Shown one piece after another: positions 1 to 5,594 of a DNA stretch of 7,289 bases. The stretch comes from Caldifarciminota bacterium (lineage in GTDB: Bacteria > Hydrothermota > Hydrothermia > B15-G9 > WFZT01). Made by a program: the position numbers and the translations under genes. Each line of letters starts with the position of its first letter. The first letter of the stretch is position 1. The notes beneath the pieces are model-generated. The model ran no database searches. It was not told the DNA's origin and worked only from the letters and a program-made list of their open reading frames with translations. The stretch is taken from positions 1 to 7,289 of the forward strand of contig JALXCE010000342.1 of assembly GCA_026991055.1 (NCBI GenBank). The letters run 5' to 3'.

Positions 1-1031
1 GCTTTGAGAACAGGGTCTGGAATCTCAAGGGAGATGGCCTTCAAAAGTATCTTACGGGCTGCAATCTGATCGTGTTTCTTGTCAATTATCACTGCAACCT
101 TCTTCAGGTATGGATAAGGGCTATTTGGGGCAAGCTCTATCGCCTTGTCATACTGGGCGATTGCTCCATCCACATCGCCCTTCATCAGCAAGAGGTCACC
201 CTTTTTCATGTAAAGGGTGTAATCCTTGGGATTGTGCTCAATCAGTTTGTCGTAGTAATAAAGGGCTTTATCAATATATTCGGCCTTTTTCTGGGGGTCC
301 TGCTCCTTCTGCGCGAGTTGTTCATATCCCTTGGCAAGGTATCCAATTAACTCGTAATCGTTAGGAGTCTTTGAAATAACCTTTTCAAGATATGGAACCG
401 CTTCCGCATATCTCTTCTGTTCTGCAAGGAATCTCCCGTAAGATTTGTTCAAGCCCGGATTGTTTGGGTCTTTTGCAAGGGCCTCTTTGTATAGTTTTTC
501 GGCCTCATCTTTCCTGCCCGCCCTATCCAGCAACTTTGCCAATCCGTAGCGGGCATCATTGTTGTTGGGGTCCACCTCAAGGGCTTTTCTGTAAAAATAA
601 ATTCCTGAATCTATGTCATTTTTATAAATTCCGTACATGAATCCGAGCCCCTGCCAGCCTCTGGAGTCTTTTGGATTTATCCGAGCGATCTTTCTGTAAA
701 CCGTTGCCGCAGAATCGTAGTAAACCTTCCATGTGGTATCCATTGTGAGTGTCTGTGCCTTCTGTAGATAGGCCCATGCGAGGTTCAGGTATGCAGGAAT
801 GAATGTTGAGTCGTACTCTATTGAGACCTTAAAGTTCCTTATGGCGTCGTCGTAACGCTTTTTATTCAGGTAATCCTTGCCGACGGAGAACCAGATCTTG
901 GCAGAGTCCGGCGAATAGGTTCTCTTTGTTTTTTTAACAGTAACATTCGCACCTTGCTGAGAAGCCGGTGGTGCACAAGATGTCATATAGAGTGCTCCGA
1001 ATACAGCTATAGCGATGATGAGCTTCTTCAT
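1..1031 (-). CDS. TPR-repeat lipoprotein, 3' end outside window
   Basis: The reading frame is open from the ATG at 1031 to the window edge, giving 343 complete residues without a stop. The N-terminus (MKKLIIAIAVFGALYMTSC) is a short charged start, a hydrophobic core and a lipobox-like MTSC with Cys19, so the protein is probably a lipoprotein exported by Sec and anchored in a membrane; Met at -3 is less usual than Leu. The rest is a chain of tetratricopeptide repeats, with helix pairs near residues 43-75, 77-120, 124-155, 158-190, 192-223, 226-270 and 272-304. Repeat ends read ALEVDPNN, ALAKDPNN, VISKTPND, LIEHNPKD and AIELAPNS. TPRs bind other proteins, but nothing here names the partner. An SD sequence (GGGAGGT, 1041-1047) lies 9 bases before the ATG. 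It is divergent from the rpoZ operon. The family is clear; the specific function is unknown. Confidence 0.9.
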   Translation of the reverse strand, partial: MKKLIIAIAVFGALYMTSCAPPASQQGANVTVKKTKRTYSPDSAKIWFSVGKDYLNKKRYDDAIRNFKVSIEYDSTFIPAYLNLAWAYLQKAQTLTMDTTWKVYYDSAATVYRKIARINPKDSRGWQGLGFMYGIYKNDIDSGIYFYRKALEVDPNNNDARYGLAKLLDRAGRKDEAEKLYKEALAKDPNNPGLNKSYGRFLAEQKRYAEAVPYLEKVISKTPNDYELIGYLAKGYEQLAQKEQDPQKKAEYIDKALYYYDKLIEHNPKDYTLYMKKGDLLLMKGDVDGAIAQYDKAIELAPNSPYPYLKKVAVIIDKKHDQIAARKILLKAISLEIPDPVLK

Positions 1032-1062
1032 CTTTTTTCTACCTCCCTGGGAAATTTTTATT

Positions 1063-1092
1063 AGTGTAATCACTTTCATCGTCCAATGTCAA
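1063..1092 (-). promoter_or_regulatory. Sigma-70-type promoter of the TPR lipoprotein gene
   Basis: On the minus strand there is a perfect -35 hexamer TTGACA (1087-1092), an 18-base spacer, and TACACT (1063-1068), which matches 4 of 6 bases of the -10 consensus. Transcription would start near 1056, about 25 bases before the ATG, which leaves room only for the ribosome binding site. The call rests on consensus matching and position alone. Confidence 0.55.
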
Positions 1093-1170
1093 GGTTAAAC
1101 GAACCTGCTCGAAAATGTCACACCTGTTAATACTTTTTGTGTGGCGTGAGTGTAGTAGGGAGAAAAGCGA

Positions 1171-1179
1171 TGTTATAAA
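1171..1179 (+). promoter_or_regulatory. Possible extended -10 promoter into the repeat element
   Basis: TGTTATAAA combines the extended -10 TG with TATAAA, a 5 of 6 match to the -10 consensus. The bases 17 upstream (TGTAGT) are a poor -35, as is tolerated for extended -10 promoters. If active it would transcribe rightward through the hairpins towards rpoZ. The region is AT-rich, so a chance match is quite possible. Confidence 0.2.
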
Positions 1180-1281
1180 TTAAGTGATTCAAGGGTTTTT
1201 CAGTTTCGATACAAAAAATGGTGAAGCTCCCTCCCTTCCGAGGGAAGGATGGGGTAATACACCGACTGGTCTACGATTATT

Positions 1282-1380
1282 AAGTGAGGTTACAAGGATC
1301 CGCTGGGAAAGGTGGCAACGTTTAGGATTTTAGAACAAGCTCGGGCTAAACATGGCACCTTAAAAACTGTTACCTTACTT
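1282..1380. repeat. Long imperfect hairpin, two stacked stems
   Basis: The outer arms AAGTGAGGTTAC (1282-1293) and GTTACCTTACTT (1369-1380) pair at 11 of 12 positions, counting one G-U. The inner arms are AAGGTG (1309-1314) with CACCTT (1356-1361), then CA (1316-1317) with TG (1353-1354), then GTTTAG (1320-1325) with CTAAAC (1346-1351), around a 20-base loop. A lopsided internal loop (15 against 8 bases) separates the two stems. No T-run follows on either strand, so it does not look like an intrinsic terminator. It is the best-supported part of the larger element. Confidence 0.5.
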
Positions 1381-1388
1381 GTGGCCAC
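1381..1388. repeat. 8-base palindrome GTGGCCAC upstream of the rpoZ promoter
   Basis: This perfect self-complementary octamer directly follows the hairpin arm that ends at 1380 and overlaps the ACCCC arm. It sits 46 bases upstream of the TATAAT hexamer, where an operator could act, but it may be simply a consequence of the neighbouring paired segments. Confidence 0.25.
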
Positions 1389-1411
1389 CCCTAAAAAAGC
1401 ACACAAAAACA

Positions 1412-1440
1412 TTCCAAATACGGGTTGAATGCTTTATAAT
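1412..1440 (+). promoter_or_regulatory. Promoter of the rpoZ-coaBC-nadE operon
   Basis: A perfect -10 hexamer TATAAT (1435-1440) stands 17 bases downstream of a weak -35, TTCCAA (1412-1417, 3 of 6). Transcription would begin near 1447, just before the Shine-Dalgarno sequence at 1450-1458, giving a leader of fewer than 20 bases. If this is the main start, the upstream repeat element is not in the mRNA and could act only as DNA or as a separate RNA. Confidence 0.5.
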
Positions 1441-1449
1441 CAACGCCCT

Positions 1450-1458
1450 GGAGGTGAT
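1450..1458 (+). promoter_or_regulatory. Strong ribosome binding site of rpoZ
   Basis: GGAGGTGAT is fully complementary to the 3' tail of bacterial 16S rRNA. It ends 6 bases before the ATG at 1465 and fixes that start. Confidence 0.8.
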
Positions 1459-1464
1459 TGAAAA

Positions 1465-1713
1465 ATGGAAAGATTCACAGTTGATGACCTGTGGAAGGTT
1501 ATGCCCAATAAATACAAAGCGATTGTGATTGCCTCTAAAGAAGCAAGGAGAATTGCAAGAGAGGCAAGAGAAAAGGGAGAGAAGCTACCTATAAAGCCCA
1601 CCATACTGGCACTTGAGAAATTGATCAGAGGTGAAATTAAGTGGAGGATTGTTAAAAAGACAAAAGTCAGAAAGGTGGTGATAAGTGAAGGTCCTTCTGG
1701 GCGTAACCGGTAG
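1465..1713 (+). CDS. rpoZ: DNA-directed RNA polymerase omega subunit
   Basis: Omega binds the beta' subunit and helps RNA polymerase assemble; in some bacteria it forms part of a ppGpp site. The 82 residues match the family in length and layout: an N-terminal segment (TVDDLWKVMPNKYKAIVIASKEARRI, split here as residues 5-18 and 19-30), a charged helix, and the KPTILALEKLIRGEI block at 44-58 that corresponds to the usual KPT..AL.EI..G.I signature. The tail to residue 82 is basic. It is the first gene of the operon. rpoZ next to coaBC (dfp) is a common bacterial arrangement, often with gmk in front, but no gmk is present here: a hairpin-rich intergenic region lies upstream instead. Its last 29 bases overlap the start of coaBC in another frame. 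The identification is firm. Confidence 0.9.
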   Translation: MERFTVDDLWKVMPNKYKAIVIASKEARRIAREAREKGEKLPIKPTILALEKLIRGEIKWRIVKKTKVRKVVISEGPSGRNR

Positions 1714-2863
1714 TATAGCGGCATACAAAAGTGTTTTAGTTGCACGACTTTTAGTAAAAGCCGGGCACGAAGTAAAAACTATACTTTCAAGAGGGGGTGA
1801 GAATTTTATCTCATCACTCTCTATATCCAACCTTACAGTTAACGACGTTTTTACAGAGGACGACTTCTGGATTCCCGGTCAGAAAGTGCCTCTTCACATC
1901 GAGCTCGCGAGGTGGCCAGATGTTGTGGTTGTGGCACCAGCCACCATGCACTTCTTAGGTAAGCTCGCCCACGGACTTGCAGATGACCTTCTGACATCCA
2001 CGATTGGAGCTATAGACAGACCTGTTTTGCTTGCTCCAGCCATGCACACCGAGATGTGGAACAGTCGCGTACTTCAGGACAATGTAAAAAGGCTGAAAAT
2101 TTTCGGGTATGAATTCATAGGCCCTTACGAAGGTGAGCTTTCCTCTGGAGACCGTGGCATTGGTCGTATGGCTGAGCCCGAAGACATCATTGAGAGAGTC
2201 ATCGAGATTGGAAATACCGAGAGAAAATTACGCGGTAAAAAAATTGTCATTACCTATGGTGGCACAGAAGAAGATATTGACGAAGTGCGTGTAATTACCA
2301 ATAAATCCAGCGGCAAAATGGGCATTTCTCTCTCAAGAAGGGCAAAAGAGCTCGGAGCTCACGTTATCGCGGTGGTGGGAAGAGTTGAGGTTCATCCCCT
2401 TTACTACGATGAAATTTACTACGCCCGCAGTGTTGACCAGCTTTCGGCGACCCTTCATGAAATTGTGCCTAAAGCGGATGTCCTGATAATGGCCGCCGCT
2501 GTATCAGATTTTAAGCCTGTTGGGCGAATGGAAGGCAAGGTTAAAAGAGGTGGAAAACTGGTAGTAGAATTTGAGCCTACTGAAGACATTTTGAAAAGTC
2601 TGAGTGAACATAAGAGACCCGACCAGGTTTTCGTGGGATTTGCCCTTGAATCCAAAAATCTACTTGAAAACGCCAGGAAAAAGATGGAAGAGAAGGGAGT
2701 GGACATGATTGTGGCAAATTACGCTACTGCCATGGGAAGCGATTACATCAGTGGATACATTCTAATGAAGGATGGAGAGAGAATACCCCTCGAGACCATA
2801 ACCAAGTCCGAGCTTGCAATTTTGCTTTACGACAAAATAGCCGAGAAAATTGAAAAAGGATAA
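1685..2863 (+). CDS. coaBC: Bifunctional phosphopantothenoylcysteine synthetase/decarboxylase
   Basis: The enzyme makes 4'-phosphopantetheine for coenzyme A: the C-terminal CoaB half joins cysteine to phosphopantothenate and the N-terminal flavin CoaC half decarboxylates the product. The 392 residues are full length. CoaC (about 1-175) shows GVTGSIAAYK (6-15), catalytic His71 in HIELA, and ADDLLTS (99-105). CoaB (about 183-390) shows GGTEEDIDEVR (192-202), Asn206, SSGKMG (208-213), AAAVSDF (270-276), Lys285 and Lys287, and FALES (319-323). Departures from the E. coli pattern are PATMHF (85-90) for PASANT, PAMHTEMW (118-125) for PAMN..MW, and SSGDRGIGRM (153-162), where a Cys is usual. The start is GTG, preceded by AAGGTGGTGAT; it gives the normal N-terminus at the first beta strand and requires the 29-base overlap with rpoZ. 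It acts in the cytosol. Confidence 0.95.
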   Translation: MKVLLGVTGSIAAYKSVLVARLLVKAGHEVKTILSRGGENFISSLSISNLTVNDVFTEDDFWIPGQKVPLHIELARWPDVVVVAPATMHFLGKLAHGLADDLLTSTIGAIDRPVLLAPAMHTEMWNSRVLQDNVKRLKIFGYEFIGPYEGELSSGDRGIGRMAEPEDIIERVIEIGNTERKLRGKKIVITYGGTEEDIDEVRVITNKSSGKMGISLSRRAKELGAHVIAVVGRVEVHPLYYDEIYYARSVDQLSATLHEIVPKADVLIMAAAVSDFKPVGRMEGKVKRGGKLVVEFEPTEDILKSLSEHKRPDQVFVGFALESKNLLENARKKMEEKGVDMIVANYATAMGSDYISGYILMKDGERIPLETITKSELAILLYDKIAEKIEKG

Positions 2864-3515
2864 CTTAGAAGTACTCCTGTTTTTAAAAGAATTCCTCGGA
2901 ATAAATGAAATTTTGGTGGAGAAGGAAGAGGTGAGAACTGTCGAAAAAGAACTCGAAGAGCTAAAAGAAGAGGTTTACAGGTGTAAGAAATGTCCCCTTC
3001 ACCTGCAAAAAACAAACTACGTTTTTGGCTCAGGGAATCCATACGCAAAGGTCATGTTCGTGGGAGAGGCACCGGGTGCAGATGAAGACCGTGAAGGTCT
3101 GCCATTTGTTGGCAGGGCTGGTAAACTCCTGACTCAACTTTTAAAGGAGATTGGGCTTGACAGAGAAAAAGATGTTTACATTGCCAATGTTTTAAAATGC
3201 AGGCCCCCCGGCAATAGAGACCCTCTGCCCGCAGAAATCAGGGCTTGCAGCCCATACCTTGTAAAACAGATAAAAATAATAAAACCCAAGCTTCTTGTGG
3301 CGCTTGGCAGATTTGCTGCATATTTCCTTTCCGGAAGGGATAAGGTTCCGCTTTCGAAACTCAGGGGTAAACTCCACGAATCGGTTTTCGGCCCCAGGTT
3401 GCTCGTTACATATCACCCTGCGGCAATTTTGAGAAATCCAGGCCGTATGCATGAAATCAAAAGTGATTTTCGCATGATTTTAAAAATCCTTGAAGAAAAT
3501 GGAGGTGAGAACTGA
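2850..3515 (+). CDS. udg: Uracil-DNA glycosylase, family 4 (4Fe-4S)
   Basis: This enzyme removes uracil arising in DNA from cytosine deamination, which starts base excision repair. Diagnostic features are four cysteines for the 4Fe-4S cluster (Cys45, Cys48, Cys117, Cys133), the active-site block GEAPGADEDREGLPFVG (72-88), and HPAAILRNP (189-197). The spacing fits thermophile-type family 4 enzymes. The 221-residue form uses a TTG start that overlaps the end of coaBC by 14 bases and has little Shine-Dalgarno signal, so it probably depends on coupling to coaBC. An in-frame GTG at 2931, after GGTGGAG (2915-2921), would give 194 residues and still keep every motif. I prefer TTG because residues 5-24 resemble the N-terminal helical extension of many longer members. 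The enzyme class is firm and the start is not. Confidence 0.9.
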   Translation: MKKDNLEVLLFLKEFLGINEILVEKEEVRTVEKELEELKEEVYRCKKCPLHLQKTNYVFGSGNPYAKVMFVGEAPGADEDREGLPFVGRAGKLLTQLLKEIGLDREKDVYIANVLKCRPPGNRDPLPAEIRACSPYLVKQIKIIKPKLLVALGRFAAYFLSGRDKVPLSKLRGKLHESVFGPRLLVTYHPAAILRNPGRMHEIKSDFRMILKILEENGGEN

Positions 3516-4429
3516 TGAGACGACTTAAGCTTTACATTATGGCAACTCGACCGCCATTCTTCACTGCAAGTATTGTGCCTGTATTGCTCGGTACGGCCAT
3601 GGCCTGGGCATGGTATGGCAAATTTTCGCTGGTGGATTTTCTTTTAACGCTCGCGGGTGTGATCGCGCTTCACGCAGGTGCAAATGCCTCAAACGACTAC
3701 TATGACTGGAAAAACGGAACAGACAGGTATAATAAAACATTCGCTTTCCCCTTTACCGGGGGCTCAAGAATGATTCCAAATGGTTTAATTTCTCCAGAAG
3801 AGATGAAGGCGATCTTTATGGTCGCATACCTCATTGCCCTTGCAATGGGCATTATTCTATTCATCCGTCATGGATACATTGTTCTGGTACTCGGATTCAT
3901 CGGGCTACTTTCAGGTTATTTCTATACTGCAACCCCTCTTTTCCTTGCCGGAAAGGGTGTGGGCGAAATTCTCATTGGCTTGAACTTTGGTATTTTGATC
4001 ACATTGGGGGCATTTTTTGTTCAAACAGATTTTCTCTCATGGACACCGGTTATCGCATCCATTCCTGTCTCCCTTCTGATAACACTTGTTCTCTGGATCA
4101 ACCAATTTCAGGACAGTGAAGCGGACAAAAAAGCGGGCAAAGTTCATCTCGTGGCAAGACTTGGATTAAACAGGGCAGCACAGATTTACATCGTCCTGCT
4201 CTATCTATCCTATTTAAGTGTAATTATTGGCATCCTTGCAAAAGCACTCCCTGTCTGGTCATTAATCGCCTTTGTCACTCTCCCTGTGGCTATCAAAACT
4301 CAGAAGATTGTGAAAAATAATTACAACAGGTTCCGTGAGCTTACACCTGCAAATGCTGCCACGATAAAGCTTCACCTGAATATCGGACTGCTCCTTGCAA
4401 TCTCGTTTATTATTGACAAAATTCTGTAA
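3515..4429 (+). CDS. menA: UbiA-family prenyltransferase, MenA-like
   Basis: This integral membrane enzyme transfers a polyprenyl chain to an aromatic ring. The best match is 1,4-dihydroxy-2-naphthoate polyprenyltransferase of menaquinone synthesis. The first Asp-rich motif is NDYYDWKNGTD (60-70) and the second is NQFQDSEADKKAGK (196-209); both bind the Mg-prenyl diphosphate. PFTGGSRMIPNGLISPEEM (79-97) is typical of MenA-like members. I count about nine hydrophobic segments (near 17-34, 41-60, 99-117, 121-140, 150-170, 176-196, 222-242, 246-262 and 287-303). The 304-residue length is normal. Its ATG overlaps the glycosylase stop as TGATG after a strong GGAGGTGA (3501-3508), so it is well translated and coupled. 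No other menaquinone gene is visible, so the aromatic substrate is inferred; another quinone or a lipid acceptor is possible. Confidence 0.8.
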   Translation: MRRLKLYIMATRPPFFTASIVPVLLGTAMAWAWYGKFSLVDFLLTLAGVIALHAGANASNDYYDWKNGTDRYNKTFAFPFTGGSRMIPNGLISPEEMKAIFMVAYLIALAMGIILFIRHGYIVLVLGFIGLLSGYFYTATPLFLAGKGVGEILIGLNFGILITLGAFFVQTDFLSWTPVIASIPVSLLITLVLWINQFQDSEADKKAGKVHLVARLGLNRAAQIYIVLLYLSYLSVIIGILAKALPVWSLIAFVTLPVAIKTQKIVKNNYNRFRELTPANAATIKLHLNIGLLLAISFIIDKIL

Positions 4430-4447
4430 GAGCTAAAAAATAGAGCC

Positions 4448-4759
4448 GTGAAGCGGTATTTAAAAACTATTATCATAGCACTTGTTACGTTTGGAGTGCT
4501 TTCCCTGGTCACGCTCGTTGTGGTGGACCAGGTAATCATGCCCATGTACACTCGTCACGGGCAGGAGATAAAGGTGCCAGACGTGAGAGGCATGAGTGTT
4601 TCAAAGGCGAATGTAACTCTCGTAAAACACGGGCTCGTTCCCGTAATAAAGGGGTACAAAACCTACCCCGCTCCACCGCAGACTGTTGTCGAGCAGTACC
4701 CATTGCCCGGGAAAATAGTCAAGGTGGGGCGAAAGGTTGAATTAACACTGGCGGATTGA
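4448..4759 (+). CDS. Small membrane-anchored protein with one PASTA domain
   Basis: The 103 residues comprise a short basic N-terminus (MKRYLK), one transmembrane segment (about 7-27) and a single PASTA domain (about 40-103) on the outer side. The PASTA signature is visible as VPDVRGMSVSKANVTL (43-58), a HGLVP turn, VVEQYPLPG (80-88), and the closing VKVGRKVELTLAD. PASTA domains occur in Ser/Thr kinases and penicillin-binding proteins, where many contact peptidoglycan or its precursors. Here there is no kinase or transpeptidase domain, so the protein could be a cell-wall sensor or scaffold; this is inference. The GTG start lies 18 bases after menA and has a weak Shine-Dalgarno sequence. The next in-frame ATGs (residues 31 and 33) would remove the membrane segment. 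The stop is 1 base before the next ATG. The domain is clear and the role unknown. Confidence 0.8.
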   Translation: MKRYLKTIIIALVTFGVLSLVTLVVVDQVIMPMYTRHGQEIKVPDVRGMSVSKANVTLVKHGLVPVIKGYKTYPAPPQTVVEQYPLPGKIVKVGRKVELTLAD

Positions 4760-4760
4760 C

Positions 4761-5594
4761 ATGAAGAAACTGAAGATTGCAATGGCCCAGATTGAAACGA
4801 AGCTTGGAGATGTTCAGGGCAATAAGGAGAAAATTATTGATGCCATTTATAAAGCACGCGAGAGTGGGGCGAAAATCCTCATAACTCCGGAGCTTTCAAC
4901 CCTGGGATTTGGCTCTGGCGACATATATCTTGATAAGGTCAATGAAAATCTCGAAGCCCTCGAGGAGATAAAGCAGGTAGCCGGCGAGGCCGGAATAATT
5001 GGTGTAGTAGGATTTGTAGACCAGGATGAAAGGGGATTTTTCTACAATGCAGCTGCTATCATCGAAGATGGTGAGATCATCGGTAAGTATCATAAGGTGC
5101 AGCTCGTAAACTACAGGCTTTTTGATGAGAAAAGATACTTTAAACCCGGTTCACATCTGCCAGTTTTTAAAACAAAATATGCGAATCTTGGTGTCCTGAT
5201 CTGCGAGGATGTATGGTTTCCTGAGCCATCGAGGGGACTAACATTCCGAGGTGCTGAAATACTGATTGTTCTCTCTGCATCTCCCTACGATAGAGGCAAA
5301 AATCTACTGTGGAAAGATTTTCTGAGGGAGCGCGTGAGAGACAATATACTTCCTGCTGTTTTCGTGAACCAGTCAGGGATACAGGACGGCGTTACCTATT
5401 GGGGAGGTAGCATGGCGTTCAGTGCATCGGGTAAGCTGATAAAAGAGCTTCCACTGCTTGAAGAAACCTTTGGTACAGTGGAAATTGATTTAGATGAATC
5501 AAAGAGACTCCGAAGACGCGACATCAGGGTGCGTGAGGTAAGAAGGGAAATTCTCGAAGAACTCCTTGATGCCTATGAGGATATGAATCTATGA
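4761..5594 (+). CDS. Nitrilase-superfamily amidohydrolase, probable glutaminase partner of NadE
   Basis: This 277-residue carbon-nitrogen hydrolase has an intact catalytic triad: Glu44 (TPELS), Lys112 (KYHKVQL) and Cys148 (LICEDVW). Several segments resemble the N-terminal glutaminase domain of glutamine-dependent NAD+ synthetase rather than a general amidase or N-carbamoylputrescine hydrolase: KVQLVNYRLFDEKRYFKPG (112-130), SASPYDRGK (172-180), and VNQSGIQDGVTYWGGSMAF (202-220). That domain releases ammonia from glutamine and passes it to the synthetase. It ends near residue 250 plus a basic helical tail (249-277), with no synthetase domain attached. nadE follows with a 4-base ATGA overlap, which fits a separately encoded glutaminase subunit. 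Translation is probably coupled to the PASTA gene, since no good Shine-Dalgarno sequence precedes the ATG. The fold is certain and the glutaminase role likely. Confidence 0.85.
   Translation: MKKLKIAMAQIETKLGDVQGNKEKIIDAIYKARESGAKILITPELSTLGFGSGDIYLDKVNENLEALEEIKQVAGEAGIIGVVGFVDQDERGFFYNAAAIIEDGEIIGKYHKVQLVNYRLFDEKRYFKPGSHLPVFKTKYANLGVLICEDVWFPEPSRGLTFRGAEILIVLSASPYDRGKNLLWKDFLRERVRDNILPAVFVNQSGIQDGVTYWGGSMAFSASGKLIKELPLLEETFGTVEIDLDESKRLRRRDIRVREVRREILEELLDAYEDMNL

Larger units (their letters stand above)
1134..1409. other. Nested inverted-repeat element: candidate structured RNA or miniature element
   Basis: This takes up most of the gene-free stretch between the TPR gene and rpoZ. The ends are a perfect 10-base inverted repeat, TTTTTGTGTG (1134-1143) and CACACAAAAA (1400-1409). 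Inside, in an order compatible with one fold, are AGGGAG (1157-1162) with CTCCCT (1227-1232); CCTTCC (1234-1239) with GGAAGG (1243-1248); GGGGT (1251-1255) with ACCCC (1387-1391); TAATA (1255-1259) with TATTA (1278-1282), sharing one base at each junction; and the two-part stem 1282-1380 listed separately. The result resembles a branched RNA closed by an end helix. I saw none of the conserved cores of RNase P RNA, tmRNA or SRP RNA, and no open frame of useful length. A miniature transposable element is possible, but I find no adjacent target duplication. Chance pairing of AT-rich DNA cannot be excluded. Confidence 0.35.

Noticed and set aside
72..640. Plus-strand open frames of 82-92 codons across the first 640 bases
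   Set aside because: They are antisense to the TPR lipoprotein, whose repeats are unmistakable, and resemble no protein family.
1202..1218. T-arm-like TTTCGATAC suggesting a tRNA or tmRNA end
   Set aside because: The flanking bases do not form the 5-base-pair stem and no acceptor stem or other arm is present.
1234..1248. CCTTCC-GAG-GGAAGG hairpin as an intrinsic terminator
   Set aside because: No T-run follows it directly on either strand; the nearest minus-strand T-run is about 15 bases away.
1134..1409. RNase P RNA, tmRNA, SRP RNA or a common riboswitch in the structured intergenic region
   Set aside because: The conserved cores I would expect (for example GAGGAAAGTCC of RNase P, a CCA-ended T-arm of tmRNA, the GGTCAGG and GGAAGC parts of SRP RNA) are absent.
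1129..1421. AATAC on both sides of the repeat element as a target-site duplication
   Set aside because: The right copy (1417-1421) is 7 bases away from the terminal repeat, and a 5-mer this AT-rich is expected by chance.
1440..1830. Minus-strand open frames opposite rpoZ and the start of coaBC
   Set aside because: They are shadows of two firmly identified genes, and no ribosome binding site supports them.
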